Part shown: piece by piece, positions 1 to 8,434 of the stretch
Numbering within the stretch: position 1 is the first letter of the stretch
Layout of the letters: each line of letters starts with the position of its first letter
IMG/VR virus record: IMGVR_UViG_3300038566_000028
Coordinates: 1-34,641 of that record
Strand: one strand, 5' to 3'
Origin: a virus
Length of the DNA: 34,641 nucleotides
Made by a program: the position numbers and the translations under genes
The notes under the pieces: generated by a model
Seen by the model: only the letters and a program-made list of their open reading frames with translations
Told to the model about the DNA's origin: nothing
The model's database searches: none

Positions 1-17
1 GTTTCCCAGTCACGATC
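1..17. other. Random-PCR primer remnant (artefact)
   Basis: The first 17 bases read GTTTCCCAGTCACGATC. This matches, from memory, the tag primer widely used in sequence-independent amplification of viral nucleic acid. Bases 1-14 have no counterpart at 34516-34529, where the genome continues differently. Bases 15-17 (ATC) match the genome by chance or by primer annealing. The segment is therefore not viral and should be trimmed. Confidence 0.93.
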
Positions 18-126
18 TGAGAGCTAAACTTCTGACCTTGCATAGCTAACTTAGCTGTAATGTTTTGTTTAATGTCAGGATCTGTAATACCACTTAGAGT
101 ACTTTTTGAATAAGCACCCCATGACT
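15..126. repeat. Terminal direct overlap, left copy (112 bp)
   Basis: Identical to 34530-34641. It lies inside one open reading frame that continues in frame through the other end, so it is best read as overlap from a circular or circularly permuted assembly, not as a biological duplication. A true short terminal repeat cannot be excluded from the sequence alone. Confidence 0.93.
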
Positions 127-499
127 TAGTAAAAGCATTTACATCATATTTATTAGTAGCCTCTTGACCTTGTAAAATACCCATACCTAAGTTATTACCT
201 GATACTTCTACATCAGCAATAAATGCAGCATTAGCAGTCTTTTTATACACATGCTTAGCTACCATAGAAACTCTATCACTATCTATCTTACCCTCTTGTA
301 CATCTTGTAATGCTAGGTTAATAGTCTCATCAGTTATCTGAGGCTCTGCTAGTTGAGCAGCAGCATCTGCAGCACCTGATAATCTACTTGATAATCTCTC
401 AGTAGCACTAGCTACATTCATAATAGTATTACTAGATCTACTCCCATAAGTTACATTAGTGTTTACAGGCTGTCTCTGATATGTAGGTAAATTTATCAT
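15..499 (-). CDS. Internal virion protein, N-terminal part (gene split by contig ends)
   Basis: The frame starts with ATG at 499, overlapping the stop of the upstream gene in an ATGA junction, and runs off the left end into the primer. Because 15-126 equals 34530-34641, it joins in frame with the CDS ending at 33410. The whole gene is 1605 nt, 534 aa. This part starts MINLPTYQRQPVNTN and is mostly helical and rich in Ala, Ser and Asn. It sits between a T7 gp14-like gene and two large internal virion genes, so a role in the internal core or DNA-ejection apparatus is inferred from position and composition. I recognise no catalytic motif here. Confidence 0.8.
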
Positions 500-975
500 T
501 GTATATACCTTGCTGCTTGAGTTCCACCCTGTACTAATGATGATATACCACTTAGTAAACCATACTGAGCTGCTGTCTCTCCTGCTGCCCTGCTACTAGC
601 AGCATCCATCATAGTAGATACACTCCTAGCCTTACCTGTTAATTCTATTCTCTTCTCTTCTTTTTTTAGTGCTGCTTCACTAGACTGAGCTAGTACATCT
701 ACTGTACCACCTGCTCTACCTGTTGCTGCTGCTACTACATTCTGCATAGCTAGAGTATTTGCTAATTCATTTTGTTTATCTGCCATTACAAACTGAGCCT
801 CTATACCAATCTGCTTAGCATTGATCTCAGCCATAGCTGCCTCATGCTCATAAGCCATTTTTTTCATCTGTCCTGCTTGATAAGACATAAATGCACCTGT
901 AATAGCACTAATACCATACATACCTGCTACTTGGTTACTTGTAAACATTGGTGTGCTTGTAGTTTCTCCTGCCAT
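496..975 (-). CDS. Internal virion protein, T7 gp14-like
   Basis: 159 aa, Ala- and Met-rich and strongly helical, with a small-residue, weakly hydrophobic stretch near residues 15-33 (QVAGMYGISAITGAFMSYQ) and a long amphipathic middle. This matches the character of T7 gp14 (internal virion protein B), which is ejected and thought to form the outer-membrane part of the ejection channel. The start has a strong ribosome site (AAAGGAGG) 6-7 nt upstream. It lies directly after the tail tubular B gene and before the larger internal proteins, the same order as T7 12-14-15-16. Family assignment rests on order, size and composition. Medium confidence. Confidence 0.7.
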   Translation of the reverse strand: MAGETTSTPMFTSNQVAGMYGISAITGAFMSYQAGQMKKMAYEHEAAMAEINAKQIGIEAQFVMADKQNELANTLAMQNVVAAATGRAGGTVDVLAQSSEAALKKEEKRIELTGKARSVSTMMDAASSRAAGETAAQYGLLSGISSLVQGGTQAARYIQ

Positions 976-987
976 AGCTGCCTCCTT

Positions 988-3072
988 TTAATAAGATACT
1001 TCCAAATCCAAACTTAATAAAGTCATTGGATCAGGGTTTTTTTGTGTTATTTCTACTTGAGCTTTACTATTATAACCTAATAAATATATACTTTCAATTC
1101 CTGTTATAGGTGTAAATACCTCATCTGTAGCATCTCCAAATTTTCTATTTGTTACTAGGTTATTATCTACATAGATACCCCTAGCATTATATAGCTGTAG
1201 AATACATCTAGTAATTCTTTTTGGTAAATGTACAATATTACCCTCAGCCTGTGTATTTGCTGCTACAGGTAGTGTCTTTATTTTTACAGTATAGTTTAGA
1301 CCTGCATAGATCTCATCTACTATAGCATCTGCATAAGCATAGTAAGTACCACTCTCATCTACAGCTGCAATAGTTGTCTGAGTAATACTCTCCCCTACTA
1401 CTCTAATCTCATTATCTAATAATACCTGATCTACTTCTACTTTATCTGCTGAGGTAGTCTTAAATGTATGATCTAGCAGTACTGTATCATCTAATACTTC
1501 TAGGTATTCAGTACCATCTCTCTCTACTATAAAAGTAACTACATCTCCTGTTACTGTAACCCTTTTAAAATTACCTGTAGTAGTCCATTTAGTCCACCCT
1601 GATATATTTTCTTTTCTCATAGTGTTAAATACTGCTACTGTACCATCTGCATTTACTAAGTAAAGTAAGTTAGATACTGAGATACTTGATCCCCTTACAA
1701 TATCTAAATCCTGTACATCATTTATAATATGCTCAGCTAATATACTTACAGGTGGTGTAGTGTATCCACCTTCTTCCCAATCATATATAAAGCCCCTTAC
1801 AGTTTTTTTAAATCTATCCATAAAATAAGTAGATCCATCTAAAGTAACAGGCTTAACCCTAGCTGCTCCATAACCTGTATATCTTACCCATGAGCTAGAT
1901 GTAGGTGTAATAATATCTTCAGTATTTACAAACTCTCCACCTGCTGTAAGTACTTGTAATTTAGATCCCGATACTATATTTTGAATAGCATTAAAGTTAT
2001 CAGTATCTAGTACATCAAAGATAGCATCATCAGCCTGTACATCATCACTACCTGTATCAAAATCAAAAAAATCATTAACTACTGAAGCCCATACAGATGT
2101 GGGTTTAGCTTTAGATCCACCAAACCATAACCTACCCTGATGAAATGTACATGTTCTAGGATAACCTCTAGTAGCACTCCATACATCTTCTCTCTCTCCT
2201 AAACTATCCCATAGTCCGTTATCCATCCAATCATTAGGTGTGCTATAATAGTTAGGTGTTGATATATCTATAGATCCTATATCCCTTACTGCTATATAAG
2301 CATGATTATTAAGACCTGCTACACTATTACCATCCAGGTTTAAAACTACATCCCCTTTATTTATAGTAACAGTTTGAGATGATCCTGTATTTGTATAATC
2401 AGCTGATGTTTTTGTATAATCTACAGCTGACAAATCAGTATTTTGTGAAAACTTTAAAGCTTTATATAGGTACTTATTAGTACCATAATTATTATTGCCA
2501 TCATTGTTATATACTATCTCATCAGGATCAATATCAAAAGTAATACTAGATCCATAATTAAAATAAATTGGTGTTTTTGTAGTATCGAAATCAAATTTAG
2601 GTATATTGGTAAGAGGTATAGTATCTAAATCCCATGATGTATCAGATCCCTGTCTCTGTATTTGTCTAGGATAAAAATCCTCATGAGTTATAATAATAGT
2701 ATCTGCACTTTGTATTATATCCATCTCATTTAATTGAGTAGTAGTTATATCAGATAAGCCATTATCTGTATAATCTAAAGTAGCATATAAAGTATCATCA
2801 TTAGGTTTATATATTTTTATATCAGTTGTACTTAATACCACCACATAATTCTGCGATATGCTAAATTCAAAGCTAAATAACCTTGATCCTGTAGTTACAG
2901 ATGTAAGATATTTAAGTCCTGATCTTCTCTCCACACCACCATGAGGCATAATAACTACATTCTCAGCCTCTTCTACAGCATTGTAATACTTTTCTAAGTC
3001 TACTCTACCTAATAATGTAGGTGCTATAACCCCTGTAATGAGGCTATTTTGTAATACTCTTAACCTAGCCAT
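988..3072 (-). CDS. Tail tubular protein B / nozzle (T7 gp12-like)
   Basis: 694 aa. The N-terminus is typical of podovirus nozzle proteins: an opening MARLRVLQNSLITGVIAP, then the segment with VVIMPHGGVERRSGLKYL near residues 39-56 that is conserved in this family. The rest is beta-rich, as expected for the propeller-like nozzle that forms the distal tail tube. Length is close to T7 gp12 (794 aa) but shorter. Its ATG overlaps the stop of the tail tubular A gene in a TAATG junction, so the two are probably translationally coupled. Confidence 0.92.
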   Translation of the reverse strand: MARLRVLQNSLITGVIAPTLLGRVDLEKYYNAVEEAENVVIMPHGGVERRSGLKYLTSVTTGSRLFSFEFSISQNYVVVLSTTDIKIYKPNDDTLYATLDYTDNGLSDITTTQLNEMDIIQSADTIIITHEDFYPRQIQRQGSDTSWDLDTIPLTNIPKFDFDTTKTPIYFNYGSSITFDIDPDEIVYNNDGNNNYGTNKYLYKALKFSQNTDLSAVDYTKTSADYTNTGSSQTVTINKGDVVLNLDGNSVAGLNNHAYIAVRDIGSIDISTPNYYSTPNDWMDNGLWDSLGEREDVWSATRGYPRTCTFHQGRLWFGGSKAKPTSVWASVVNDFFDFDTGSDDVQADDAIFDVLDTDNFNAIQNIVSGSKLQVLTAGGEFVNTEDIITPTSSSWVRYTGYGAARVKPVTLDGSTYFMDRFKKTVRGFIYDWEEGGYTTPPVSILAEHIINDVQDLDIVRGSSISVSNLLYLVNADGTVAVFNTMRKENISGWTKWTTTGNFKRVTVTGDVVTFIVERDGTEYLEVLDDTVLLDHTFKTTSADKVEVDQVLLDNEIRVVGESITQTTIAAVDESGTYYAYADAIVDEIYAGLNYTVKIKTLPVAANTQAEGNIVHLPKRITRCILQLYNARGIYVDNNLVTNRKFGDATDEVFTPITGIESIYLLGYNSKAQVEITQKNPDPMTLLSLDLEVSY

Positions 3073-3617
3073 TAGTTTATATCCGTAAGAGGACTATCTA
3101 CTATAGCATCACTAGGTCTAGCCATACTATCAATAGCCTTAGCTTTTTTTAATTGGTTATCATATAAGCCTGAATATACCTGAGCTCTTTGTGAGTTATC
3201 TGTAATAGGTATAGCAAACTGTGCAGCTAATAAAAACTGTAGAGTAAGTACAAAGTAATCAGGTAATATAGTCTCATCTACCCTATATCTGTAATCTATG
3301 TAAAGCTCAGGCTGATTAGAGTAAATAGCATCTCCATAAATCTCATAATCAGTATAACCATCTACCTTTACTACTGTAACTAGATCTGAGGGTAGCTGAT
3401 ATTGGTATGAGTATTCATTTAGTGGTGTTTCAGTTAGCCTAGCTAATCTTGCTTTTTTTGTAGCAAATCTCCATGAGTGAGATGCTAAAAGTCCTCTGTA
3501 TGTATTCTCATATAATGCAGCACCTACTAAACCCTCAGTACCTTCAGTAAGAGATGAAATAGGAGCAGCACCTATAGAGATCATTGCATTTGATATTATT
3601 TCTATCTTTTGAGCCAT
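3072..3617 (-). CDS. Tail tubular protein A / adaptor (T7 gp11-like)
   Basis: 181 aa. It carries the usual features of podovirus gatekeeper/adaptor proteins: an N-terminal helix with ISNAMISIGAAPI, then YRGLLASHSWRFATKKARLARL, a segment YQYQLPSDLVTVVKVDG, and a helical C-terminus. In T7 the homologous dodecamer links the portal to the nozzle. It is encoded immediately before the nozzle gene. A GGAG ribosome site precedes the start. It is separated from the capsid genes upstream by a hairpin at 3642-3674. Confidence 0.92.
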   Translation of the reverse strand: MAQKIEIISNAMISIGAAPISSLTEGTEGLVGAALYENTYRGLLASHSWRFATKKARLARLTETPLNEYSYQYQLPSDLVTVVKVDGYTDYEIYGDAIYSNQPELYIDYRYRVDETILPDYFVLTLQFLLAAQFAIPITDNSQRAQVYSGLYDNQLKKAKAIDSMARPSDAIVDSPLTDIN

Positions 3618-3641
3618 TTGTTACTCCTTATAAACTTAATA

Positions 3642-3674
3642 AAATAGCCTAGAAGATATACCTCTAAGCTATTT
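3642..3674 (-). terminator. Hairpin after the capsid cassette (possible attenuator)
   Basis: In the leftward transcript, 12 nt at 3663-3674 pair with 12 nt at 3642-3653 (all positions pair, one as G-U) around a 9-nt loop. The 3' arm ends in UAUUU and continues UAUUAAG, so the U-tract is short and partly inside the stem. It lies between the small capsid-associated gene and tail tubular A, the position of the T7 Tphi terminator after gene 10. A partial terminator that favours capsid mRNA is the simplest reading. Confidence 0.6.
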
Positions 3675-3684
3675 GATAAATTTA

Positions 3685-3933
3685 CTAAGCTACTGCTACA
3701 TAACCTGTAACTACAACACCTGCAGTAATAGATACTACATAAAGTGATACAGCTACTGTAGTTGATGTAGAGATAATAATATCTCCTACACTTAGTACAT
3801 CTGCAGCATCATCAAAATAACTATCTGCAATTACAGCAGCTTTAGTATCTGCTGAGCCATCATGTGTAAATAACTTAGGTGCATTTGATCCTGCCCCTAA
3901 GTTTCCTGATAAGTTTGTTCTATCAAAAGCCAT
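3685..3933 (-). CDS. Small capsid-associated protein (putative decoration/spike)
   Basis: 82 aa, starting MAFDRTNLSGNLGAGSNAPK, then a short helical region with SYFDDAADVLSVGDII, then Val/Thr-rich beta strands to the end. Short proteins with this opening and the YFDDA..LxVGDII pattern are encoded beside the major capsid gene in many tailed phages, and I recall them as virion-associated or decoration-like. Function is not proven. It follows the capsid gene by 10 nt and precedes the hairpin at 3642-3674, so it would share the high capsid expression. A GGAG ribosome site is present. Confidence 0.7.
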   Translation of the reverse strand: MAFDRTNLSGNLGAGSNAPKLFTHDGSADTKAAVIADSYFDDAADVLSVGDIIISTSTTVAVSLYVVSITAGVVVTGYVAVA

Positions 3934-3943
3934 CTGTTACTCC

Positions 3944-4816
3944 TTATGCTTCAGTTGCTTGGTATTTTACAACACCATCAATATCTCTAATTACAGCATT
4001 AGCTTTTAAGTTTCCTGCTGATAACCATGATTTTTTAGTAGGTATCCAATCTACAGATGTAGTCATATCAATACCATTAGCATAACCAATAGCTGACTCA
4101 TGCCATGCAAACCCATCTCTAACTGCACCTGTTTTAGGTAATCCACCCTCTACTCTAATTCCAATAACATGAAATTTAAAACCTAGGAATGTATCTACAT
4201 CTCCCTGTACAAGAGCTTTAACTGAGTTATAATCAGCTGATGTTACTTGAGTTTCCCCTAGTAATCCCTCTAAACCTGATGGAGATACAGTAATGTGTCT
4301 ACCTTCCATAGGCACTTCATTATCATCCATGTACTTTTTAATTCTTCTAAGCTTAGCTACATTAAGGTTAGTTCCTGCACCACCTACATCTGTATCAACT
4401 AAACCACCTGATGTACCTTGTACAGGAGTAGCATTAAATGTACCTGCTGCTGCTGCATTAATTTTTAATTGATCATCTCTACGACCAATAGCACCTGCGA
4501 TAGTTCCACCTAATTCTTTAACCTCATCAAAGTTTACCTCTGCTGAGTTAAAAATATCTGTGTACTCATTTGCATCCCAATCTTCTAGTACACAAGTTAC
4601 TAAAGAATGATCTACATTCATTGGAATGGCATCAGCACTTGGAGCAGTTCTCTTAGTTGCTTGACCTTTTCCCATTTTTCTGAATTTGTATTCAGATCCT
4701 ACTACACCTTTTCTCTCAGTTGTAGTACCTGCTAAAGTAGCTGACATAGTTTGATAAGCATGTTTTACCTCTGTATCAAACTGAACAGCAGCTACACTTG
4801 ATAAATTCTTAGACAT
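3944..4816 (-). CDS. Major capsid protein
   Basis: 290 aa. It opens MSKNLSSVAAVQFDTEVKHAYQ and continues with GSEYKFRKMGKGQATKRTAP, a middle with DWDANEYTDIFNSAEVNFDEV and a C-terminus with KTGAVRDGFAWHESAIGYANG. This is the pattern of major capsid proteins in marine T7-like podoviruses, probably HK97-fold. It sits directly after a scaffold-type gene and before tail tube genes. It has a strong AAAGGAGAC ribosome site, and the 185 nt upstream contain a likely promoter, both fitting the most abundant virion protein. Confidence 0.9.
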   Translation of the reverse strand: MSKNLSSVAAVQFDTEVKHAYQTMSATLAGTTTERKGVVGSEYKFRKMGKGQATKRTAPSADAIPMNVDHSLVTCVLEDWDANEYTDIFNSAEVNFDEVKELGGTIAGAIGRRDDQLKINAAAAGTFNATPVQGTSGGLVDTDVGGAGTNLNVAKLRRIKKYMDDNEVPMEGRHITVSPSGLEGLLGETQVTSADYNSVKALVQGDVDTFLGFKFHVIGIRVEGGLPKTGAVRDGFAWHESAIGYANGIDMTTSVDWIPTKKSWLSAGNLKANAVIRDIDGVVKYQATEA

Positions 4817-5001
4817 AATTGTCTCCTTTTTATTTGTGTTTTTGTTGTGTCGGATTTTTTTGGTATTGTACTCTAAAGTAAGAAGTACAGCTTAATCCTA
4901 AACCATAGCTACCTTAACTTTAGAGCCTCTTGGAGGGTGTTCTAAGTATAAGTTAGTTTTGTTGTAACACTATTATACCTAAATTTACCCTTAAATGTGT
5001 C
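4817..5001 (-). promoter_or_regulatory. Capsid gene leader with candidate promoter
   Basis: This 185-bp gap is the longest within the structural arm apart from 11502-11893. Read leftward it contains TATAAT at 4977-4972, with no good -35 at 16-18 bp. Transcription from it would start near 4965 and give a leader of about 150 nt before the capsid start at 4816. The leader can form short stems, for example GTACT...AGTAC between about 4890 and 4870. The element would raise capsid expression over neighbouring genes. Promoter activity is inferred. Confidence 0.5.
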
Positions 5002-5775
5002 TTAACTACCGTAAAAATCTTTCATAGCCTTATTAACTTTGGCTTTATATGCAGGATCTACATCCATTAACCTCTGACCTTTATCATTAGTAGCTGTATA
5101 TTGAGCTTTTAATGCAGCCTCTGTATCAGCAGATTTAGGACTTGCTACCTGAGACTTATCTACTAGCTTACTATTCTTAGTCATACCTATTAATTTCTCT
5201 AAGATCTCTACATGACCTGCAGTCTGAGCTAAACCTTGAAACTGAGTAAACTCTTCAGGAGCTAGATTATTCTTACCCCACTCCCCTAATGCTCTTAGTC
5301 TTGACTCTCCCTGCTCTCCTAATGCCTCAAGTGCAGCAGCTTTATCTTCATCTTGTTGTCTTTGTGCTAACTCTCCTACCTTCACTACTAGACTCTCTAG
5401 CCCTTCAGGAGATAGCTGCATCTCTTTACCCCACTCTGCTACTGTACCCATGAGAGGATTTTCTTCAAAGTTAATACCTTCTATTTCATATACACCATCT
5501 TTAGGAGCACCTGTAAAAGCACCAAACTTACTCTCTAACTCAGTATATGCTTGAGCTTGATCAGCTACTGTCTTATACTTCTTAGACTTAAACCACTCAG
5601 GGGCTTCTCCTTCCCCTACTACACCATCAGCAAATAAAAATCCACCCTCTTCATTACTAGTAGTCTCTGTAGATGCTTCACTACCTGGCTCTGTAGTTGT
5701 TGTTTGTTCTCCTGCATCAGCTGCAGTACTTGTTTCTGTAGATGTTTCACTACCTGGGATTAATGTATCGCTCAT
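5002..5775 (-). CDS. Scaffolding protein
   Basis: 257 aa, acidic. Residues 1-45 are a low-complexity Ser/Thr/Glu segment (repeated ETSTE/TTTTEPGSE). Then comes EAPEWFKSKKYKTVADQAQAY, a motif common in podovirus scaffolding proteins, followed by a helical charged middle and a basic helical C-terminus (AYKAKVNKAMKDFYGS). T7 gp9-type scaffolds have the same plan, with the C-terminal helix binding capsid protein. It is encoded just upstream of the capsid gene. No protease gene was seen nearby, consistent with a T7-like scaffold that leaves intact. Confidence 0.85.
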   Translation of the reverse strand: MSDTLIPGSETSTETSTAADAGEQTTTTEPGSEASTETTSNEEGGFLFADGVVGEGEAPEWFKSKKYKTVADQAQAYTELESKFGAFTGAPKDGVYEIEGINFEENPLMGTVAEWGKEMQLSPEGLESLVVKVGELAQRQQDEDKAAALEALGEQGESRLRALGEWGKNNLAPEEFTQFQGLAQTAGHVEILEKLIGMTKNSKLVDKSQVASPKSADTEAALKAQYTATNDKGQRLMDVDPAYKAKVNKAMKDFYGS

Positions 5776-5843
5776 TAATGTATCCTTTTATGTTTTATTT
5801 TTGAGTTAGACTCAATAAGAAGATCCTAAGATCTCCCTATGAA

Positions 5844-6113
5844 TTAACCTATCTTATCTGCTTCAATTCTTTGAATTACCTCATTAACTAGGTTAGCTCT
5901 ACCCTGTTTTACACCTATATCTAAAAGATCATCTCCCTTAGTAGCTACAGGTACAGCTAAATTCATCTTAACCATGTGATCTAACACATACTTACCATCT
6001 TCAGTAGAGAAGAGTCTAGCATAAGCTGCATTAATATCAGCTATCTCTCTAGCATAAGCCTCTTGAGTTTGCTGCTCTCTTCTCCTATCTCTATATGCTT
6101 GTAGTAAATTCAT
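5844..6113 (-). CDS. Bbp19-like small phage protein
   Basis: 89 aa, helical and soluble, with AAYARLFSTEDGKYVLDHMVK (residues about 29-49) and DIGVKQGRANLVNEVIQRIE (about 66-85). This spacing resembles the Bbp19-like family of short proteins encoded beside portal genes in podoviruses, function unknown. Its start overlaps the portal stop by one base, indicating coupling. A 68-nt gap with two small inverted repeats separates it from the scaffold gene. Confidence 0.6.
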   Translation of the reverse strand: MNLLQAYRDRRREQQTQEAYAREIADINAAYARLFSTEDGKYVLDHMVKMNLAVPVATKGDDLLDIGVKQGRANLVNEVIQRIEADKIG

Positions 6114-7642
6114 TATTGAGCTCCTTGAGGTGGTATCCCTTGCTGAGCCATAGCTGCCTGAGCTTGAGCCTGTTGTGTTGCGTAAACATTAGCCTCTTCC
6201 TCAGTTCTAATAAGCTTAGCAGGTATCCCCATATTTTCAGCTATATAACCAGGTATATCTTCAAATTTGATCTTATTACCTAGTGTTTCTATTGGTATTC
6301 CTGTTTGTTGCATAATAGCAGCATAATCAGTAATAACACCTATATCCTGTCTATCTTGCTGCTTAGCTAATGGAGATGTAAACTTAATAGTAATCTCTTT
6401 ACCATCTACTACAATAGGCTGTATCTTACCTGCCTTTTGTAATACATCCACCATTCTCTTAATAAGTCTCTCAAGTAACTCAGTCTGAAACCTACTAAAG
6501 GCTGCACTAGTCATCTCAAAGCTCTCATCTCTTCTCTCTTGTACTTCTCCTAGAGTTCTTACAGGAGTTCTACTTACTTCCCCTAGAGGAGATCCAAATA
6601 AAGTCTTATTGATTAGATCTTGTTTTTGCTCAATCTTTAACTGAGATATATTAAAATCTCCTGCTCTCTCTAAAGCTCTAAGACTTGGTGCAGCATTACT
6701 ATTACTAGCTACAGGTATTACAGTTCCAGGCTCTAACTTAACATTGTAAGGGTTTAATACACCATCATCTGCAGCAGTATATACACCACTAATAGCTAAC
6801 CCTGCATTTTTTAGATCCATCTCTGAGATCTTGTTAAGTACTTTAATATCATATAGGAGCTGTATAATTCTACCCATACCATAAACACCTTTAGAAGTTA
6901 CTCTCTCTCTAAATGCTATGTAAGGGTTACTATCATCTACTACATCATAAATAATAGCTTTATCAGGCTCAAAATAGATAGTATGATCATATTTCTTATC
7001 TTTATTCTTTACTACACACTCTACTAATTCTACCTCAGCATCTATATCTTCTCTGAGCATCTTCTCTAATCCAGGACTTAGTTTAGATCCTATAATAGTC
7101 TCTTCTATATCCTTGATCTTAATCTTAAAAGTGTTAAAAAAGTTCTCTATTAAACCATTAGGAGAGCTCTCAAATACAGTATCCTCTACTGATAGAGTAT
7201 CAAAAGTAAGTGAGCTCTCTACACCATCCCCCTCTTCACATGTAATAATACCTGTAGAGATCCCTGTATCCTGAAATGCCTCATTAATCTTAGTATTAAA
7301 GTTACTATGGTTAATATGATCATACAGTATCTCAGTAATCTCATCTAATGGCTTTTGAAACTGCTCATGAGCATCCTCAGGTATCTCTGATCCAGGAACT
7401 AGTAAAAACCATTTTCTCCATGGTGGTACTAAATTCTGCTGTACCTTATCTGCATAAGTACCTAAACCTAGAATAGCAGTACTATCATAGATCTTAGTAG
7501 TTCTTTTACCACCTGTAAGAGTATTAAAATAACCCTTATCAGGTAGAGCATAAGTATAGGCATCTTCAAGTACTGCTCTGTACTCATTAAAAGAGGTCTT
7601 AGCCCTTTTGTGTCGTTTGATTAGGTTATCTATTTTAGTCAT
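6113..7642 (-). CDS. Portal / head-tail connector (T7 gp8-like)
   Basis: 509 aa. The N-terminus (MTKIDNLIKRHKRAKTSFNEYRAVLEDAYTYALP) and the following WRKWFLLVPGSEIPE, then RVTSKGVYGMGRIIQLLYDIKVLN, fit the connector family of T7-like podoviruses. The C-terminus is Gln/Ala-rich (QAQAQAAMAQQGIPPQGAQ), as in several homologues. Twelve copies would form the portal vertex through which terminase packages DNA. Length is close to T7 gp8 (536 aa). The gene abuts the small genes on both sides with 1-base overlaps. Confidence 0.93.
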   Translation of the reverse strand: MTKIDNLIKRHKRAKTSFNEYRAVLEDAYTYALPDKGYFNTLTGGKRTTKIYDSTAILGLGTYADKVQQNLVPPWRKWFLLVPGSEIPEDAHEQFQKPLDEITEILYDHINHSNFNTKINEAFQDTGISTGIITCEEGDGVESSLTFDTLSVEDTVFESSPNGLIENFFNTFKIKIKDIEETIIGSKLSPGLEKMLREDIDAEVELVECVVKNKDKKYDHTIYFEPDKAIIYDVVDDSNPYIAFRERVTSKGVYGMGRIIQLLYDIKVLNKISEMDLKNAGLAISGVYTAADDGVLNPYNVKLEPGTVIPVASNSNAAPSLRALERAGDFNISQLKIEQKQDLINKTLFGSPLGEVSRTPVRTLGEVQERRDESFEMTSAAFSRFQTELLERLIKRMVDVLQKAGKIQPIVVDGKEITIKFTSPLAKQQDRQDIGVITDYAAIMQQTGIPIETLGNKIKFEDIPGYIAENMGIPAKLIRTEEEANVYATQQAQAQAAMAQQGIPPQGAQ

Positions 7643-8130
7643 TATTCAGCCTTTTGTAATAGTTTCCCTACTAGCTTATCCTCATTCATTTGAGATGCAC
7701 CTCTGACTTTAACAGCCTTAGCTAGTACTCTTAGCTCATCCATATTATAAGCATCTTTGATCTCTTCAGTAGTCTTACCTTTTAGATCTTCTAGTGATAA
7801 TGTAACCTCTTGCTTGTTATCATCAGCCTCTTCAGTAGTCTCATCCTCTTGTACCTCTTCAAAGTTTGTAGCAAATGTATTAGAGGGTACTCTATAACTT
7901 AATGTACCATCCACATGTTTAACCTCAATATCTCCATTTTTGAAAACACCTAAAGCCTCTACATTTGACTCTCCATCAGTAAATACTTTGATCTCTTTAT
8001 ACTGCTTAGACTCTTCTACATTACAATCACAGTTAAGCCCCTCAAATACTATACCTGGCTCAATAGTAGTCTCTATACCACAATCCTCACATACTACTCT
8101 AGTGTAGTTCATACTCTTAAATTTACTCAT
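7642..8130 (-). CDS. Zinc-ribbon protein with acidic linker and Rho-N/HeH-like C-terminus
   Basis: 162 aa of unknown function. Four Cys near the N-terminus (C14 and C17 in VCEDC; C34 and C36 in LNCDCN) suggest a zinc ribbon. The middle (about 90-110) is acidic (EEVQEDETTEEADDNK). The last about 45 residues, with DLKGKTTEEIKDAYNMDELRV, resemble the helix-extended-loop-helix modules of Rho N-terminal/SAP type seen in small phage head proteins. It lies just before the portal gene in the packaging-head block, so a head-completion or virion role is possible but inferred. Confidence 0.5.
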   Translation of the reverse strand: MSKFKSMNYTRVVCEDCGIETTIEPGIVFEGLNCDCNVEESKQYKEIKVFTDGESNVEALGVFKNGDIEVKHVDGTLSYRVPSNTFATNFEEVQEDETTEEADDNKQEVTLSLEDLKGKTTEEIKDAYNMDELRVLAKAVKVRGASQMNEDKLVGKLLQKAE

Positions 8131-8131
8131 A

Positions 8132-8434
8132 TCATCCTCCTAATGTTGATGCTTTATCATCTGTACCTTGTACACCTAACTCACTACCAAATAGTAAGCC
8201 TCCTCCACTCTGTCTACCTTTTAGTAATCGTGCCTGTTGATCTTTTAATTTCTGAGCTGCTGCTGACTCTTCATCTGCTACTAGTGCTGCCTGTTCATCT
8301 TGAGCCTCTTTAGCTCTTTTCTCAGCTTTAGCATTAGCTGCCTTTTGATCTTTAGCCTGTTCATAACTAGAATAAGCTGAATAAGCAGATGCTGCTGCTA
8401 CTGTAGCTAATGCTATTGTACTTAATGCTGCCAT
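8132..8434 (-). CDS. Small Ala-rich virion-type protein with N-terminal hydrophobic segment
   Basis: 100 aa. Residues 1-22 are hydrophobic and Ala-rich (ALSTIALATVAAASAYSAY), followed by a long Lys/Glu/Gln/Ala helix (about 25-72) and a Gly-rich end (RQSGGGLLFGSELGVQG). This plan occurs in small virion proteins of podoviruses encoded near the portal and terminase, possibly a minor ejection protein. I cannot name a family with certainty. It begins immediately after the acetyltransferase stop (1-base overlap) and ends 1 base before the next start. Confidence 0.5.
   Translation of the reverse strand: MAALSTIALATVAAASAYSAYSSYEQAKDQKAANAKAEKRAKEAQDEQAALVADEESAAAQKLKDQQARLLKGRQSGGGLLFGSELGVQGTDDKASTLGG

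Noticed and set aside
772-1017. Plus-strand frame of 81 codons
   Set aside because: Antisense to the gp14-like gene and the end of the nozzle gene; Cys/Ser/His-rich product and no ribosome site. A shadow of the minus-strand genes.
5776-5843. Two small inverted repeats (TTGAGT-TAG-ACTCAA and AGATC-CTAA-GATCT) as a terminator
   Set aside because: Stems of 5-6 bp with no U-tract in the leftward direction; likely chance or minor leader structure of the scaffold mRNA.
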